Below are positions 52,972 to 62,034 of a stretch of DNA of 64,000 bases, piece after piece (positions within the stretch are counted from its first letter, which is position 1; each line of letters starts with the position of its first letter). The notes beneath the pieces are model-generated. The model did no database searches. It saw only the letters and a list, made by a program, of their open reading frames with translations, and had not been told where the DNA came from. Made by a program: the position numbers and the translations under genes. The DNA is taken from positions 1-64,000 of the forward strand of contig JBEKEM010000006.1 of assembly GCA_050013835.1 (NCBI GenBank). Reading direction: 5' to 3'. This DNA comes from Bog-793 sp050013835 (GTDB lineage Bacteria > Actinomycetota > Acidimicrobiia > Acidimicrobiales > Bog-793).

Positions 52972-53277
52972 TCAAACTGCTTGCTCACAAACGTAATGCA
53001 CGAAACCATCCGCCGGCTGATAGTCGAGTGCACTAAGTGCACACCCTTCGGCCAATATCACCGTGGCGACGAAGTAGAGGGATACCGCGATGAACCAAAT
53101 ACCGAGAGGCTTGGGCGCCGCTCTGAGCATTCGGGCGATGCGCTTGCTGTCGATCACGCGCAACTGAACCACGAGTGCAAGCAAGAAGATCGGCGCGACG
53201 GTCGCGATCGCCAGACAAAAGTCGCTATCGAAAGGCTGAGCGTGCACGGCTGCGACCGCGAGGACGCCGATGTTCAT
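52972..53277 (-). CDS. Small membrane protein of the tRNA-Arg island
   Basis: A 101-residue protein starting at ATG 53277. It has two clear membrane helices (about 22-40, LAIATVAPIFLLALVVQL, and 58-76, LGIWFIAVSLYFVATVIL), with a basic cytoplasmic loop between them (DSKRIARMLRAAPKP). Three Cys are scattered. No family is recognised. Small membrane proteins often accompany nuclease or effector genes in defence cassettes, but nothing here proves such a link. Confidence 0.5.
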   Translation of the reverse strand: MNIGVLAVAAVHAQPFDSDFCLAIATVAPIFLLALVVQLRVIDSKRIARMLRAAPKPLGIWFIAVSLYFVATVILAEGCALSALDYQPADGFVHYVCEQAV

Positions 53278-53382
53278 GCTTGGCTCCTAGCGAGCGAGAC
53301 GCTCCGACTCTCCAAGCAGGGCACTCCCTAGCCCTCGCCGATCATTTGCGGCGGTCCTGGTGGGAGGTGCGGTCAACCCCGG

Positions 53383-54126
53383 CTAGTCGCGGACGTGCTC
53401 CGCTGCGACCACGTGAATATCGCCATCGCGATTGCCAAGCATCAGCGGATATAAAGCCACGGCAGCGAGCGCAGCGCGGTACGTCGCAAGGGGACCTGGA
53501 TCTCGAACAATAATCGCTCCATGCAGGTTGTGGCTCTGCTCGACGATCTGCAGCTCGGCACGCTCCAATGCCTTGCTCAACTGGAAAATGGTCAAAGGAG
53601 TGATGTGTCCGAACTCTCGGTACCCGTAGTCGCCGAAGCGCCTGTGGCTGCCCGTTCGCAGGAAAGCGATCCGTGATGCGGCGCTTTCCACGCTCGGCGT
53701 GGTGATGATAGCGAAGCCCTCCGGCGCGAGTAGCTGCTTCAGTTGTCGAGCAAAGTGATAGGGGTTCTCTAAATGCTCGATAACCTCGACAGCAAGAACG
53801 ATTCCGAACTTTCCCGAAACGCTTGTGCGCTCGCCGAAATCATCATCAAGGTTGACTGCCTCGATCGCTATGTCGTTGAAGCCCGTAAGCTGGTCGGGGT
53901 TCAGCTCCCACGCGGTCACGTCCGTGAAGCCAAAGTCGAGCATGCGTTGAATAAGTGCGCCACTGCCAGCGCCGAGGTCGAGCACGCGGACAGATGCCCG
54001 CTCGGATTCGGGAACGCGCTTTGAAACGAGATGGCCGACTTCCTCGTGCACTCCCGCCGAGCACAACATCACGCGACCCTTATAGGTTGCTTTGTCAGTG
54101 CTTAGCTGGACAATCAAGCGTCTCAT
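53383..54126 (-). CDS. Class I SAM-dependent methyltransferase
   Basis: A 247-residue methyltransferase starting at ATG 54126. SAM motif I is VLDLGAGSGALIQRML, the acidic end of strand 2 is in VTAWELNPDQL, motif II region is FGIVLAVEVIEHLENPYHF and motif III LLAPEGFAIITTPS, which together place it in the Methyltransf_11/23 (UbiE/Coq3-like) group. GSHRRFGDYGYREFGHITPLT is typical of enzymes acting on sugars or lipid-linked glycans in polysaccharide loci. Its target is unknown. Confidence 0.8.
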   Translation of the reverse strand: MRRLIVQLSTDKATYKGRVMLCSAGVHEEVGHLVSKRVPESERASVRVLDLGAGSGALIQRMLDFGFTDVTAWELNPDQLTGFNDIAIEAVNLDDDFGERTSVSGKFGIVLAVEVIEHLENPYHFARQLKQLLAPEGFAIITTPSVESAASRIAFLRTGSHRRFGDYGYREFGHITPLTIFQLSKALERAELQIVEQSHNLHGAIIVRDPGPLATYRAALAAVALYPLMLGNRDGDIHVVAAEHVRD

Positions 54127-54541
54127 TCAAGCAAGGCCTCTTCTGTTCGCGAACCCGTGTCGCATAAGCTATGCCCCCCAGCGCCCGGAAACGCCACGTG
54201 GAGCTGCGAAGGTCGGCGGCCCATCTCCCTGTCTCGAGGTGGCCGACCGAGGGGGGGGACAATACCGAACCAGCCGGGCGGCCGGGCGGCGCCCCGCCAG
54301 GGGCGAACGCCCAACGTGCGAGTTCGTCCGCCGCTTTGCCGGGAACGCCCGAGCGCTCTAACTCGTCTCGGATCCAAGCGACCGAGAGGTTCGACACGAG
54401 CGGGAGCGCGCGACGGAGCGAGGGATCCTCCGCGTTGTCAATCGGCCAACAGCGGCCCGAGCCATCGGGATCGCCGCGGTTCAGAGTCCAGCGTCCGGCT
54501 GGCAACGCGCTATACGGCCCATGCCAATCGAGATCCGTCAT
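54095..54541 (-). CDS. Hypothetical protein
   Basis: A 148-residue frame from ATG 54541. The first 85 residues (MTDLDWHGPYSALPAGRW, then RALPLVSNLSVAWIRDELERSG and KAADELARWAF) look like a real, helical protein. The last third is Arg/Pro-rich and overlaps the methyltransferase start by 32 bases, suggesting the true C-terminus was shorter or the gene is decaying. No family is recognised. Confidence 0.4.
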   Translation of the reverse strand: MTDLDWHGPYSALPAGRWTLNRGDPDGSGRCWPIDNAEDPSLRRALPLVSNLSVAWIRDELERSGVPGKAADELARWAFAPGGAPPGRPAGSVLSPPSVGHLETGRWAADLRSSTWRFRALGGIAYATRVREQKRPCLNETLDCPAKH

Positions 54542-54633
54542 GTGGACCCCCTTCTACACCGGATAACTTGGCCGTCTACGCTCCCCAGCGACGTGCATTA
54601 TCGCAGGTCCGCACAGCGTTTAGGCCGACATAG

Positions 54634-54676
54634 CTTCTAAGCAGTTGGTCGCAGGTTCGAATCCTGCCGGGGGCGC
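54634..54676 (+). repeat. Partial tRNA-Arg copy (att-like site, distal end)
   Basis: 43 bases identical to 52141-52183. It starts within the anticodon loop and ends at the acceptor 3' strand plus one base. The flanks differ completely from the tRNA, so this is not a functional tRNA. Confidence 0.9.
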
Positions 54677-55410
54677 AGGTGTGAGAGTCCAGGACTTTGT
54701 TCGCAGATATTCCGCGTCAGTGCCCGCGCCTCAAGTGCAAACGTGTTGGGTCTCGGAGACGCGGCTTGTTGTGCTGAACGATCAGCACGCGGAGTACTCG
54801 GCGGCGGCGCGAGTCGACGAGCGGAAAGTCGCCCGGACCTCAATCTGAGAAGGGGAGTTCTGGAGGAGGTCGCGAATGTGCTGGATGACGTCGCCGCGCA
54901 TCTTCTCGGTGCTGTGGCGCCCGCAGCTCGTCTGCATCGTGAGACTCACGAGTAGCTGTCCGGCGTCGAAGTGGGGAAGCTCGACGAGCAAGCCCTCGAG
55001 CTGGCCAGAAGCACCTGCCGTCTCGAGCGCGGTGAGGAAACCTGCGGCGGGCGGCCCGGCGTCTTCGTGATGGCGGTCGCCGGCGACGGCCTCGGCAAGC
55101 TGAAGGCCGATGTGCTGCGTGGCTGCCCAGTCCCCACGATGCCGGGGATGAGGCATGCCCGGCGGATCAGTTGGCGGCACGTGTCGTCATTCATGCATGT
55201 CTCCCGCGGTGGTTCAGTTGCGGCCGAGAGCCGCGGCGCGGTCCGTTGGGGGAATCACGGTACCGAGCAGGCGACGGACCGACGAGGGCTTGCCGTCGGC
55301 CTGCGCTTCATGGTTCCGGCCCATCGTCGGAACTGTGTCCTGATACCTCTATTCGCGGCCGCCAGATGGATGACGCCGGTCGAGCGTCCAACAAACAGGG
55401 CCGAAGGAGG
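54677..55410. other. Region right of the tRNA-Arg island, possible decayed gene
   Basis: About 730 bases with no intact gene. On the minus strand two overlapping frames can be joined by one frameshift: MNDDTCRQLIRRACLIPGIVG from about 55194, continuing in another frame as WAATQHIGLQLAEAVAGD, LVSLTMQTSCGRHSTEKM and MRGDVIQHIRDLLQNS to about 54782. This would make a protein of about 130 residues and may be a pseudogene. No function is suggested. Confidence 0.3.
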
Positions 55411-57558
55411 TCACGCCCGGTGTCGAGATTGCGGTTCGTAGAACTTCACCTCGACCGGGTTGGACAATCCGTACGAACCTGAGTTGCCAACCGGGATCCG
55501 GCAACGCACGACGGCGATCGCACTACGAGTGCCGGAGGGAATGACACCCCGTATGCGGAACGTTCCGGTTCCACGGTCATCCGTCATGGCAAAGAACACG
55601 TGCCGAGTCGGTGGCTCAACGTTGAGCGACGCCGTCGCCTGGACGTGGTGACGTTGCCCGAAGATCCTTTCCACCATCTGGATCCGGACGTCGGCGACCG
55701 GCTGCGGGACACCGACGGGGTTCGCGATCTGGGCTTGGAAGACGACCGTGTGTCCCACGGCGACCGGATTGACCACCTCGCGGGGCGTCAGCACCACGAC
55801 GCGGTTCACCGCCTGGACGGTCTGGCTTGTGGACAGGGCGTCCGGGCTCGCAGAGATCGCCGAGATGACGAACGGGGTGATGGGGCTCGGGCTCGCCTGC
55901 AGGTTGGGCGAACTCAGGGAGTAGGTCGCTGTCTGGCCACCCGCGAGGACCTGCGGCCCCGAGTCAATGGCCCAGTATGAGCTCAGCTGGCCGTTGGAGT
56001 TCGAGGCGAAGTGTGGTCGGACCGGACTCGCCGTCTCGTTCGTCGCTCGGACGGAGACCTGCCAGACGCCACCGAGCGACGCCGCGACGTCGACGGACTG
56101 GATCCGGAGGGCGAGCGGCGCTGCCGCGGTCAACCCGAGGCCGATGAATGCGAGCGCCGGCGCGAAGAGGACTGCCGCCCAGGCGAGCCGGATCCGCGCG
56201 AGGCCCTGCGGCTGCCACGGCAGAGCAGCCGGGTCCGGGTCTGGGCCGGGGACGGCGACCGCGGCGAGCCAAAGGGGCGCCACCTCGAGCCAGTAGCCGT
56301 CGAGCGGACGGGTGCTCACGAAGAACATCACTCCCGCGAGGATGACGCCGGTTCTCCACAGACCGCGGAACCAGACGGCGTAGGCGATGAGCAGGGCAAC
56401 CAGGAGCGCCAGGGCGGCATCGGAGAACCAGTTCAGATTGCCACCGCCGGCGCGGAGGAACAGCGTCAGGTCGATGAGACCCTCGCCGAAAGGTATCGGG
56501 TGCTCCAGCAAGGGCGCGGTGATGCCCCTCCACCAGGCTCGCGGCCCCCAGACGAGAAACGGGAGATTCACCGCGGCGAAGGTGCCCAACGCGACGAGGA
56601 CGAACCGACCGGTGATTCGCGCCGAGCCGAGGTTGCCGAGACGGCGCGATGCTGCCCGCCAAATGCCGATCACGAGGAAGAGGGCCATGAACCAGACGAT
56701 CTGTTCCACGGCGCAGGCGAGCCCGAGGCATGCGGCGCGCAACACGTCGCCCCGCGACAGCCGGCCGTCCCGGCCGATCGTGGTCCACTTCCACATTGCC
56801 ACCAGCATGAACGGCAGGAACATCGTGTAGAAGGAACCTTCGACCGCGAATCCGAACAGCAGCGGAAGCTCGAGAACGACGAGGACTGCCAGCGGTCGCA
56901 GCCGGTTCGGAAGGATCACGTAGAGGACGGCCACGGTGACGCACTGGAAGAACACGGCTGCCGCGGCCACGGATTCGACCCCGTTGGTCAGCCAGTAGAA
57001 GGGCACGGTGAGGAGCAACGGCATTGACGGATAGTCGTACGAGGTCGAGATCGCTCCGTTCGTCAGCGCGGTCGGGGTTGGCGTCGCACCGTAGATCTGG
57101 AGGCCCGGGGCCAAGGAGTGAGCGAAGGGATTCTCGCCCCGCAACAGGAGTCGCGTGCCGTACTGGACGAAGGCGCCCTCGTCGACGCCGAATCCGGGTC
57201 GGTTGAGCAAGTACCCGATTGCTTCTGTCGCGGTGAGGGCGACGGCGACGACCAGCACCGCCATCATCACCCGGTCCAGCGCGCGCGCCGTGCGCACACT
57301 GCAGGCGGCGCCGGTGAGGCCGAGCGCGAGCAGGAAACCCAGTGGAGATATCTGGACCCTCCAAGGAGAGCCGAGCGCGGCCCCGAAGTTGTTATTTGCG
57401 AGGAGGAGGAGGCCGAGACCGGCAGCGACGCACAGGGCGCGCTGGACGGCCTCGGGCGCGTCGGCGGGCGAACTACCTGGGCGACGGCCCGGGGGGACAT
57501 GCTCCGCCGCGCCCGGCGCCGAGTCGGTCGCCGGCGAGCGGGACACTCTCGGAGTCAA
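55411..57558 (-). CDS. Large polytopic membrane protein, GT-C glycosyltransferase-like
   Basis: A 715-residue protein. The start is TTG 57558 with GGAGGT upstream; the frame is open further to 57801 but lacks a ribosome site and is Arg-rich. About eleven helices (from ALCVAAGLGLLLLANNNF to ALAFIGLGLTAAAPLAL) form the first 520 residues. The first outer loop has GFGVDEGAFVQYGTRLLLRGENPF with acidic residues where GT-C enzymes hold their catalytic Asp/Glu (in pieces FGVDEGAFVQYG). A soluble C-terminal beta-rich domain (about 525-715, VSVRATNETASPVRPHF) looks like a bacterial Ig-like or CARDB domain. A role in surface glycan assembly is inferred from fold and neighbours. Confidence 0.65.
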   Translation of the reverse strand: MTPRVSRSPATDSAPGAAEHVPPGRRPGSSPADAPEAVQRALCVAAGLGLLLLANNNFGAALGSPWRVQISPLGFLLALGLTGAACSVRTARALDRVMMAVLVVAVALTATEAIGYLLNRPGFGVDEGAFVQYGTRLLLRGENPFAHSLAPGLQIYGATPTPTALTNGAISTSYDYPSMPLLLTVPFYWLTNGVESVAAAAVFFQCVTVAVLYVILPNRLRPLAVLVVLELPLLFGFAVEGSFYTMFLPFMLVAMWKWTTIGRDGRLSRGDVLRAACLGLACAVEQIVWFMALFLVIGIWRAASRRLGNLGSARITGRFVLVALGTFAAVNLPFLVWGPRAWWRGITAPLLEHPIPFGEGLIDLTLFLRAGGGNLNWFSDAALALLVALLIAYAVWFRGLWRTGVILAGVMFFVSTRPLDGYWLEVAPLWLAAVAVPGPDPDPAALPWQPQGLARIRLAWAAVLFAPALAFIGLGLTAAAPLALRIQSVDVAASLGGVWQVSVRATNETASPVRPHFASNSNGQLSSYWAIDSGPQVLAGGQTATYSLSSPNLQASPSPITPFVISAISASPDALSTSQTVQAVNRVVVLTPREVVNPVAVGHTVVFQAQIANPVGVPQPVADVRIQMVERIFGQRHHVQATASLNVEPPTRHVFFAMTDDRGTGTFRIRGVIPSGTRSAIAVVRCRIPVGNSGSYGLSNPVEVKFYEPQSRHRA

Positions 57559-57914
57559 GTGAACCTCCGCAGCTGTCTGCCCTCCATCTCTTCTCCGCGA
57601 CGCGATCGCCGCCCGGCGAGATACTCCCGCGAGGCATCCACCTGGCAGGATCGCCGAGCACCCCGTCCGGAATCGTCCCGAGCTGACGACGCCGGACAGC
57701 CGGCCGCATCCGGCCACCGAGACTAGTTGAATACCGACTTCACGGAGCGGCCGCAATCTCATCGGATTGCCCGTGGTCTGTGTGCAATGGGGGTTCTTCA
57801 CCGCACTGGATCCGGGTTGCCGCGGCCCGGGCCGGTTCCTTCATGTGGCGGTAGGACCGGGGAACTGCAGGTACGTCCCTGGTATCTTCCCTCCCACACA
57901 AGGAGGTGGGGCGG
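57559..57914. other. Divergent promoter region of the glycan locus
   Basis: About 356 bases between the divergently transcribed membrane-protein gene and the epimerase gene. It should hold both promoters; no convincing -10/-35 pair or operator was identified. The epimerase ribosome site AGGAGGT (57901-57907) is strong. Confidence 0.4.
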
Positions 57915-58868
57915 ATGAAGGCACTGGTCACCGGTGCTGCCGGCTTCATCGGTAGTGGGCTTTCGGAGTCATTGCTGTCGGACGGCCACGAGGTGCTGGG
58001 GGTCGACTGCCTTGCGCCCTACTACGACGTGGACGTCAAGCGCGCGAACCTGGTCCGTGCGATGCAGTCTGATCGGTTCCATTTCATGGAGCTCGATCTG
58101 GCGAGGGACGATTTGAATCCGGCGATCGACGGCGCGGAGGTCGTCTTCCACCTCGCGGCACAGCCGGGAATCCGGACGTCATGGGACCGGCGCTTCGAGA
58201 ACTACCTTCGGAGCAACGTCCTTGCCTCCCAGCGCCTGCTGGAGAGTTGCGTCGGAAGGCACGTCACCAGATTCGTCTACGCCTCGAGCTCGTCGGTCTA
58301 TGGCAACCGCGCCGCCTACCCCGCCGTAGAGGATCAGCTGCCCCAGCCGTACAGCCCCTACGGCGTCACGAAACTTGCGGCCGAGCACCTGTGCGGCCTG
58401 TACGGCGCCAACTTCGGGCTGTCGACGATCGTGTTGCGGTACTTCACGGTTTACGGGCCGCGACAACGACCCGACATGGCGATTCACCGTGCCATCGAGT
58501 CGCTACTCGCGGGGGAGGAGTTCGAGCTCTACGGAAGCGGTGACCAGATCCGCGACTTCACCTTTGTCGACGACGTCGTGCGAGCCACACGCCTCGCCGC
58601 CGAGACGCCGGACGCGGCGACAGCGCCGGTCATGAACATCGCCGGCGGTTCGACGGTGACGATGAACGAGCTGCTCGAGATGATCGGCACGGCCATGGAG
58701 CGGCCGGTCAAGGTTGTGCGGCGCTCCGAACAGCCTGGCGACGTGGCGCGGACCGACGGCTCGATCGAACGGGCGCGCTCGGTACTGGGATGGCAGCCCG
58801 AAGTCAATCTGCGCACGGGCATCGCCGCGCAGGTGGAGTGGCACCTGCGGCGACTGGACCGTCGATGA
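57915..58868 (+). CDS. NAD-dependent sugar epimerase/dehydratase
   Basis: A 317-residue extended short-chain dehydrogenase starting at ATG 57915 after AGGAGGT. VTGAAGFIGSGLSESLL binds NAD, ASSSSVYGNR gives the catalytic Ser, YSPYGVTKLAAEHL the Tyr and Lys, and LRYFTVYGPRQRPDMAIHR is typical of UDP-glucuronate/UDP-glucose 4-epimerase relatives. DFTFVDDVVRA is intact. The closest style is UDP-glucuronate or UDP-N-acetylglucosamine 4-epimerase; the exact sugar is undetermined. The GT2 gene follows 55 bases later on the same strand. Confidence 0.88.
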   Translation: MKALVTGAAGFIGSGLSESLLSDGHEVLGVDCLAPYYDVDVKRANLVRAMQSDRFHFMELDLARDDLNPAIDGAEVVFHLAAQPGIRTSWDRRFENYLRSNVLASQRLLESCVGRHVTRFVYASSSSVYGNRAAYPAVEDQLPQPYSPYGVTKLAAEHLCGLYGANFGLSTIVLRYFTVYGPRQRPDMAIHRAIESLLAGEEFELYGSGDQIRDFTFVDDVVRATRLAAETPDAATAPVMNIAGGSTVTMNELLEMIGTAMERPVKVVRRSEQPGDVARTDGSIERARSVLGWQPEVNLRTGIAAQVEWHLRRLDRR

Positions 58869-58923
58869 GGCTGGCCCGATCGGGAAAGAGTAGGGACGCA
58901 GGGCGACAGGAGTAGGTCGGACG

Positions 58924-59907
58924 GTGAACGTCAGTCTGGTGATCCCGGTTTACAACGAGGACGCGAGCGTGACGCCGCTGTGGGGCGCCATCGCGGCGGC
59001 GATGGTGGACGTGCCGGGGGAGTGGGAGGCGGTGTTCGTCGACGACGGGAGCAGCGACGCCAGCGTCGAGCGCCTGGGTGCGATCGTCGCCGAGGACCCT
59101 CACGTGAAGCTGGTCGTGCTGCGCCGGAACTTCGGGCAGACCGCGGCGATGCAGGCGGGTGTGGATCACAGCACGGGTTCGACCCTCGTCTTTCTCGATG
59201 GTGACCTGCAGAACGATCCCGCCGACATCCCGATGCTGCTTGAGAAGCTGGACGAGGGCTACGACGTGGTGAGCGGCTGGCGGAAGGATCGCCACGACCA
59301 CTTCCTCTCAAGGCGGCTCCCCTCGCGCTGCGCCAATTGGATCATCTCGCGCGTTACCGGGGTCCGCCTGCACGACTACGGCTGCACGCTCAAGGCATAT
59401 CGCCGTGATGTCCTGACGGAGTACCGGCTCTACGGGGACATGCACCGTTTCATCCCGGCGCTGGCCTCGTGGTCAGGCGCGCGAATCGCCGAGGTTCGCG
59501 TCCAGCACCACGCCCGCCGCTACGGCCACTCGAAGTACGGGCTGTTCCGAACGGTCCGGGTCATCCTCGACCTGCTGACCCTGAAGTTCCTGGGCAGCTA
59601 CTCGACTAAGCCGAGCTACCTGTTCGGGGGCGTGGGCTTGGTCCTCTGGTTCTTCGGGATCTGTGCCGCACTGGTTGTCATCGGGACGAAGATCTTTCCG
59701 CCGCACCACTTCACCTACAACGTCCACCTGTCCCTCGTCGCCGGGTTCTGTGCCACGCTCGGTACGCTTTTCCTCATGCTCGGGCTCCTCGCCGAGCTGT
59801 CCATCCGCACCTACCACGAGTCGCAGTCGAAGCCCACCTACATCGTCCGCACGGTTCTCGTCGCGCCCGGAGGTGGGTCGAACGACGCTCACGTGTCGGA
59901 GGATTAG
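58924..59907 (+). CDS. Glycosyltransferase family 2 (GtrB/DPM-like)
   Basis: A 327-residue enzyme starting at GTG 58924. The GT-A domain has VSLVIPVYNEDASV, EAVFVDDGSSDAS (UDP/GDP binding), FLDGDLQNDPADIP (D-x-D metal motif) and an RRYGHSKYGLFRTVRV acceptor segment. Two C-terminal membrane helices (about 230-253 and 268-292) follow. This architecture transfers a sugar from a nucleotide to undecaprenyl or decaprenyl phosphate on the cytoplasmic face, supplying lipid-linked donors to GT-C enzymes, which fits the large membrane proteins in this region. Confidence 0.9.
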   Translation: MNVSLVIPVYNEDASVTPLWGAIAAAMVDVPGEWEAVFVDDGSSDASVERLGAIVAEDPHVKLVVLRRNFGQTAAMQAGVDHSTGSTLVFLDGDLQNDPADIPMLLEKLDEGYDVVSGWRKDRHDHFLSRRLPSRCANWIISRVTGVRLHDYGCTLKAYRRDVLTEYRLYGDMHRFIPALASWSGARIAEVRVQHHARRYGHSKYGLFRTVRVILDLLTLKFLGSYSTKPSYLFGGVGLVLWFFGICAALVVIGTKIFPPHHFTYNVHLSLVAGFCATLGTLFLMLGLLAELSIRTYHESQSKPTYIVRTVLVAPGGGSNDAHVSED

Positions 59908-60076
59908 ACAGGGCTCGGAAGCGAGGTGGCGTCCGCGCCCCCGGTTGGGTCCGCGACTGTGTCAGCGGGTCGGCGCGTTCCGGCTTCGGCGGCCGGACAT
60001 GTCTGCCGGGTGGGGATGGTCGCCCGTGGCTGCGGAACAAACGAAGACCGCTTCGCTACTGCGAACGGGTCATCCC

Positions 60077-61261
60077 CTATTCACGTGAAACGAGGCTTGC
60101 GAAGCAGTTTCTGATGACCTGTTGGGCAGGACGTCCAACGAACGAAGTGGGGCCGTTGGAAACCGTCAAGCTTCCGCCGAAGGTGAGGCGCCAGAAGTAG
60201 ATACCCGGGAGGTTCCGATTCTTGACGATCGAACAAGCCGCCCTGAACCAGTTGGCTTGGATCGAGAGTCTGAGTGGTTGGGATGCTTCCCCGGACTCGT
60301 AGGGCACTGCATAGGCACCGTCTACAGCGGCGATGCCGACCTCGTCGATGACCGTCGCATTCTGGTTGATGTCGCTCGGCAGGGTATTCCACCAGGTGTT
60401 CCAGTCTCCGATCAACACTCGGACTGAGGCGTGGTTGCCCGCACTGACGGGGAAGTAGGTGTCGACTCCGATGCTGTCGGCGGGCGGATTCGGCCCACCC
60501 TCGTGAAAGGCGTCCCAGTTGGCGGAGTAGGCAAGCTCCCCCCCGAACAACTTCCGGGCCTGAGCGAGAAGATGTTTCCATTGGCTGGCGCCGGCCAGCG
60601 AGTTGAGCTCGGCACCGACGATGAATGTCGTGGCCTTGCAGGTATTCGCCATTACCAGGTACGGCCGCAAGAAGGACTCGTAGCTGGCGAACCACGCAGC
60701 GACATTCCGCGGGGCAATGCTGCCCCTCCAGTAGTTCGCGCCCAAATCCGCCTCGTCCAGCAGCGGTCGGATTGACACCCGGAACTTCATCCTGCGCGCC
60801 GCCTCCACCACAACCGCCAATTGCGCGGGGGTCGGGGTTCTGTCACCGGCATAGACGCTGCTAGACGTGGCGCTTGCCGTATAGAAGGGAAAGTTGATTG
60901 ACAGCGAGTTGGCGTTGAGGCGAACCAGGTACCTGAGGTCGGCATGCGCCGTCTGTGCGATTTGAGTCTGGCTCAGATGGGGCCAGTCCTCATACCACAA
61001 CAGGTCAACACCCAGCTGCGGCATGCCCGGCCGCCAGGGTTTGTCCACCCGATCGCCGGTCTCTTTCTTCGCGGCCATAGGAGATCGAGTGGAGATGCGC
61101 GAGGCAGTTCGTCGCGTAGGTGCGTGGGCTTCGCTCACCAATCTTGCACTTAGGGAATGGCCGACGACCTCGGCGTGTGTCAGACCTAGTGACAGACCGA
61201 GGCCGACGATCGTCACGGCCGCGACCCGTGTCGTCACCGCCGCACTTAGCGTCTTCTTCAC
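60077..61261 (-). CDS. Secreted glycoside hydrolase, GH113-like
   Basis: A 394-residue protein. The start is placed at GTG 61261, which gives a normal signal peptide (KKTLSAAVTTRVAAVTIVG, then LGLSLGLTHAEV). The frame continues upstream into transposase remnant, which is not part of this gene. The body is a TIM-barrel hydrolase: LGVDLLWYEDWPHLSQ, LNANSLSINFPFY, MKFRVSIRPLLDE, FIVGAELNSLAG with a candidate acid/base Glu near 218, and ATVIDEVGIAA with a candidate nucleophile Glu near 307. The pattern resembles GH113 beta-mannanases. It probably trims a surface or environmental glycan. Confidence 0.7.
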   Translation of the reverse strand: MKKTLSAAVTTRVAAVTIVGLGLSLGLTHAEVVGHSLSARLVSEAHAPTRRTASRISTRSPMAAKKETGDRVDKPWRPGMPQLGVDLLWYEDWPHLSQTQIAQTAHADLRYLVRLNANSLSINFPFYTASATSSSVYAGDRTPTPAQLAVVVEAARRMKFRVSIRPLLDEADLGANYWRGSIAPRNVAAWFASYESFLRPYLVMANTCKATTFIVGAELNSLAGASQWKHLLAQARKLFGGELAYSANWDAFHEGGPNPPADSIGVDTYFPVSAGNHASVRVLIGDWNTWWNTLPSDINQNATVIDEVGIAAVDGAYAVPYESGEASQPLRLSIQANWFRAACSIVKNRNLPGIYFWRLTFGGSLTVSNGPTSFVGRPAQQVIRNCFASLVSRE

Positions 61262-61388
61262 TGCAACTTTCGCCCCCTGGCACGTGGGTGTTGCGAAGTG
61301 TAACAGCGCGACTTCGCCGTCGGAGGCTGACCCGTTTCCGCGGACGATTTCGGTGAATTGATCGCGCTGCGTTGATCGCGGCGGTGTG

Positions 61389-62034
61389 GAGGACCCGGAC
61401 TCGACAGGGCGGAGATCACCGGTCCAGGTGTACCGGCGGATCTGGTTGCGGAACGACTCGATCCACTCGAAGACCGCAGAGGTCAGCCCGGACTCGGTGT
61501 TCCAGTGGGATCGCTCGAGTAGCTGGTGCTGCATCGTCGACCAGAACGACTCCGTCATCGTGTTGTCGACCGAAGAAGCGACCCGGCCCATCGAGCCGAG
61601 AGGCGCGCTTCCGGAGCCGATGACCGAAGGTGCGCGGCGAGTGTTGGGTCACGGCGATCCGAATGAGGCACCGTTGCTGGCGCCTTCCTGCCGCTCCGCT
61701 CCGCCGTCTCGAAGGCGTCGGCGACAAGCTCGGCGCGCACGTGGTCGGCGATTGACCAACCGGCGATTCGGCGGGAGAAGCAGTCGAGGACCGCGGCGTA
61801 GCCGTGGCCCTCCGCAGTCGGGTGTTCGGTGATGTGGGTGCACCAGAGCACGTTCGGACGGGTGCCGGCGAAGCGCCAGAGGACGAGGTCGTCGTGGACC
61901 GGCGGGGCCCGGTGGTTTCGGCCCGTCGCGACTCGCCGGCTTCTCGAATTGCCCGGTCGTGTGATACGGGCCGTGACGAGCGACCATCCCCTCCGACAAG
62001 CGATCCTTGCCCGAGTCGGCACCAGCCGCTAGAT
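61389..62034 (-). pseudogene. Decayed IS3-family transposase (orfB)
   Basis: The DDE transposase of an IS3 element broken into at least three frames on the minus strand. VLWCTHITEHPTAEG and YAAVLDCFSRRIAGWSIADHV lie at 61790-61880, FGHRLRKRA in a second frame, then MGRVASSVDNTMTESFWSTMQ, LLERSHWNTESGL and AVFEWIESFRNQIRRY (61420-61591) in a third. The first catalytic Asp of WCTDITEHP is replaced by His. Neither orfA nor terminal inverted repeats were found. The last frame runs on into the GH113-like gene. Confidence 0.85.

Larger units (their letters stand above)
52141..54676. mobile_element. tRNA-Arg-anchored mini-island
   Basis: About 2.5 kb bounded by intact tRNA-Arg and an exact 43-bp copy of its 3' half in direct orientation. 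Cargo: an HEPN-motif protein, a small membrane protein, a class I methyltransferase and a hypothetical gene, all with composition less GC-biased than core genes. No recombinase is present. Orientation is the mirror image of the tRNA-Lys island, with the tRNA cluster between them. Confidence 0.6.

Noticed and set aside
48326..54676. Integrase or excisionase gene for the two tRNA islands
   Set aside because: No frame on either strand shows the R-H-x-x-R...Y pattern of tyrosine recombinases or a serine-recombinase catalytic domain.
54634..54676. A second functional tRNA-Arg
   Set aside because: The 5' half is absent and the flanks do not form a D-arm or acceptor stem.
60077..61591. 504-residue transposase-hydrolase fusion protein
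   Set aside because: The N-terminal 60 residues are the end of a dead IS3 transposase. A signal peptide with its own GTG start at 61261 begins the real hydrolase.
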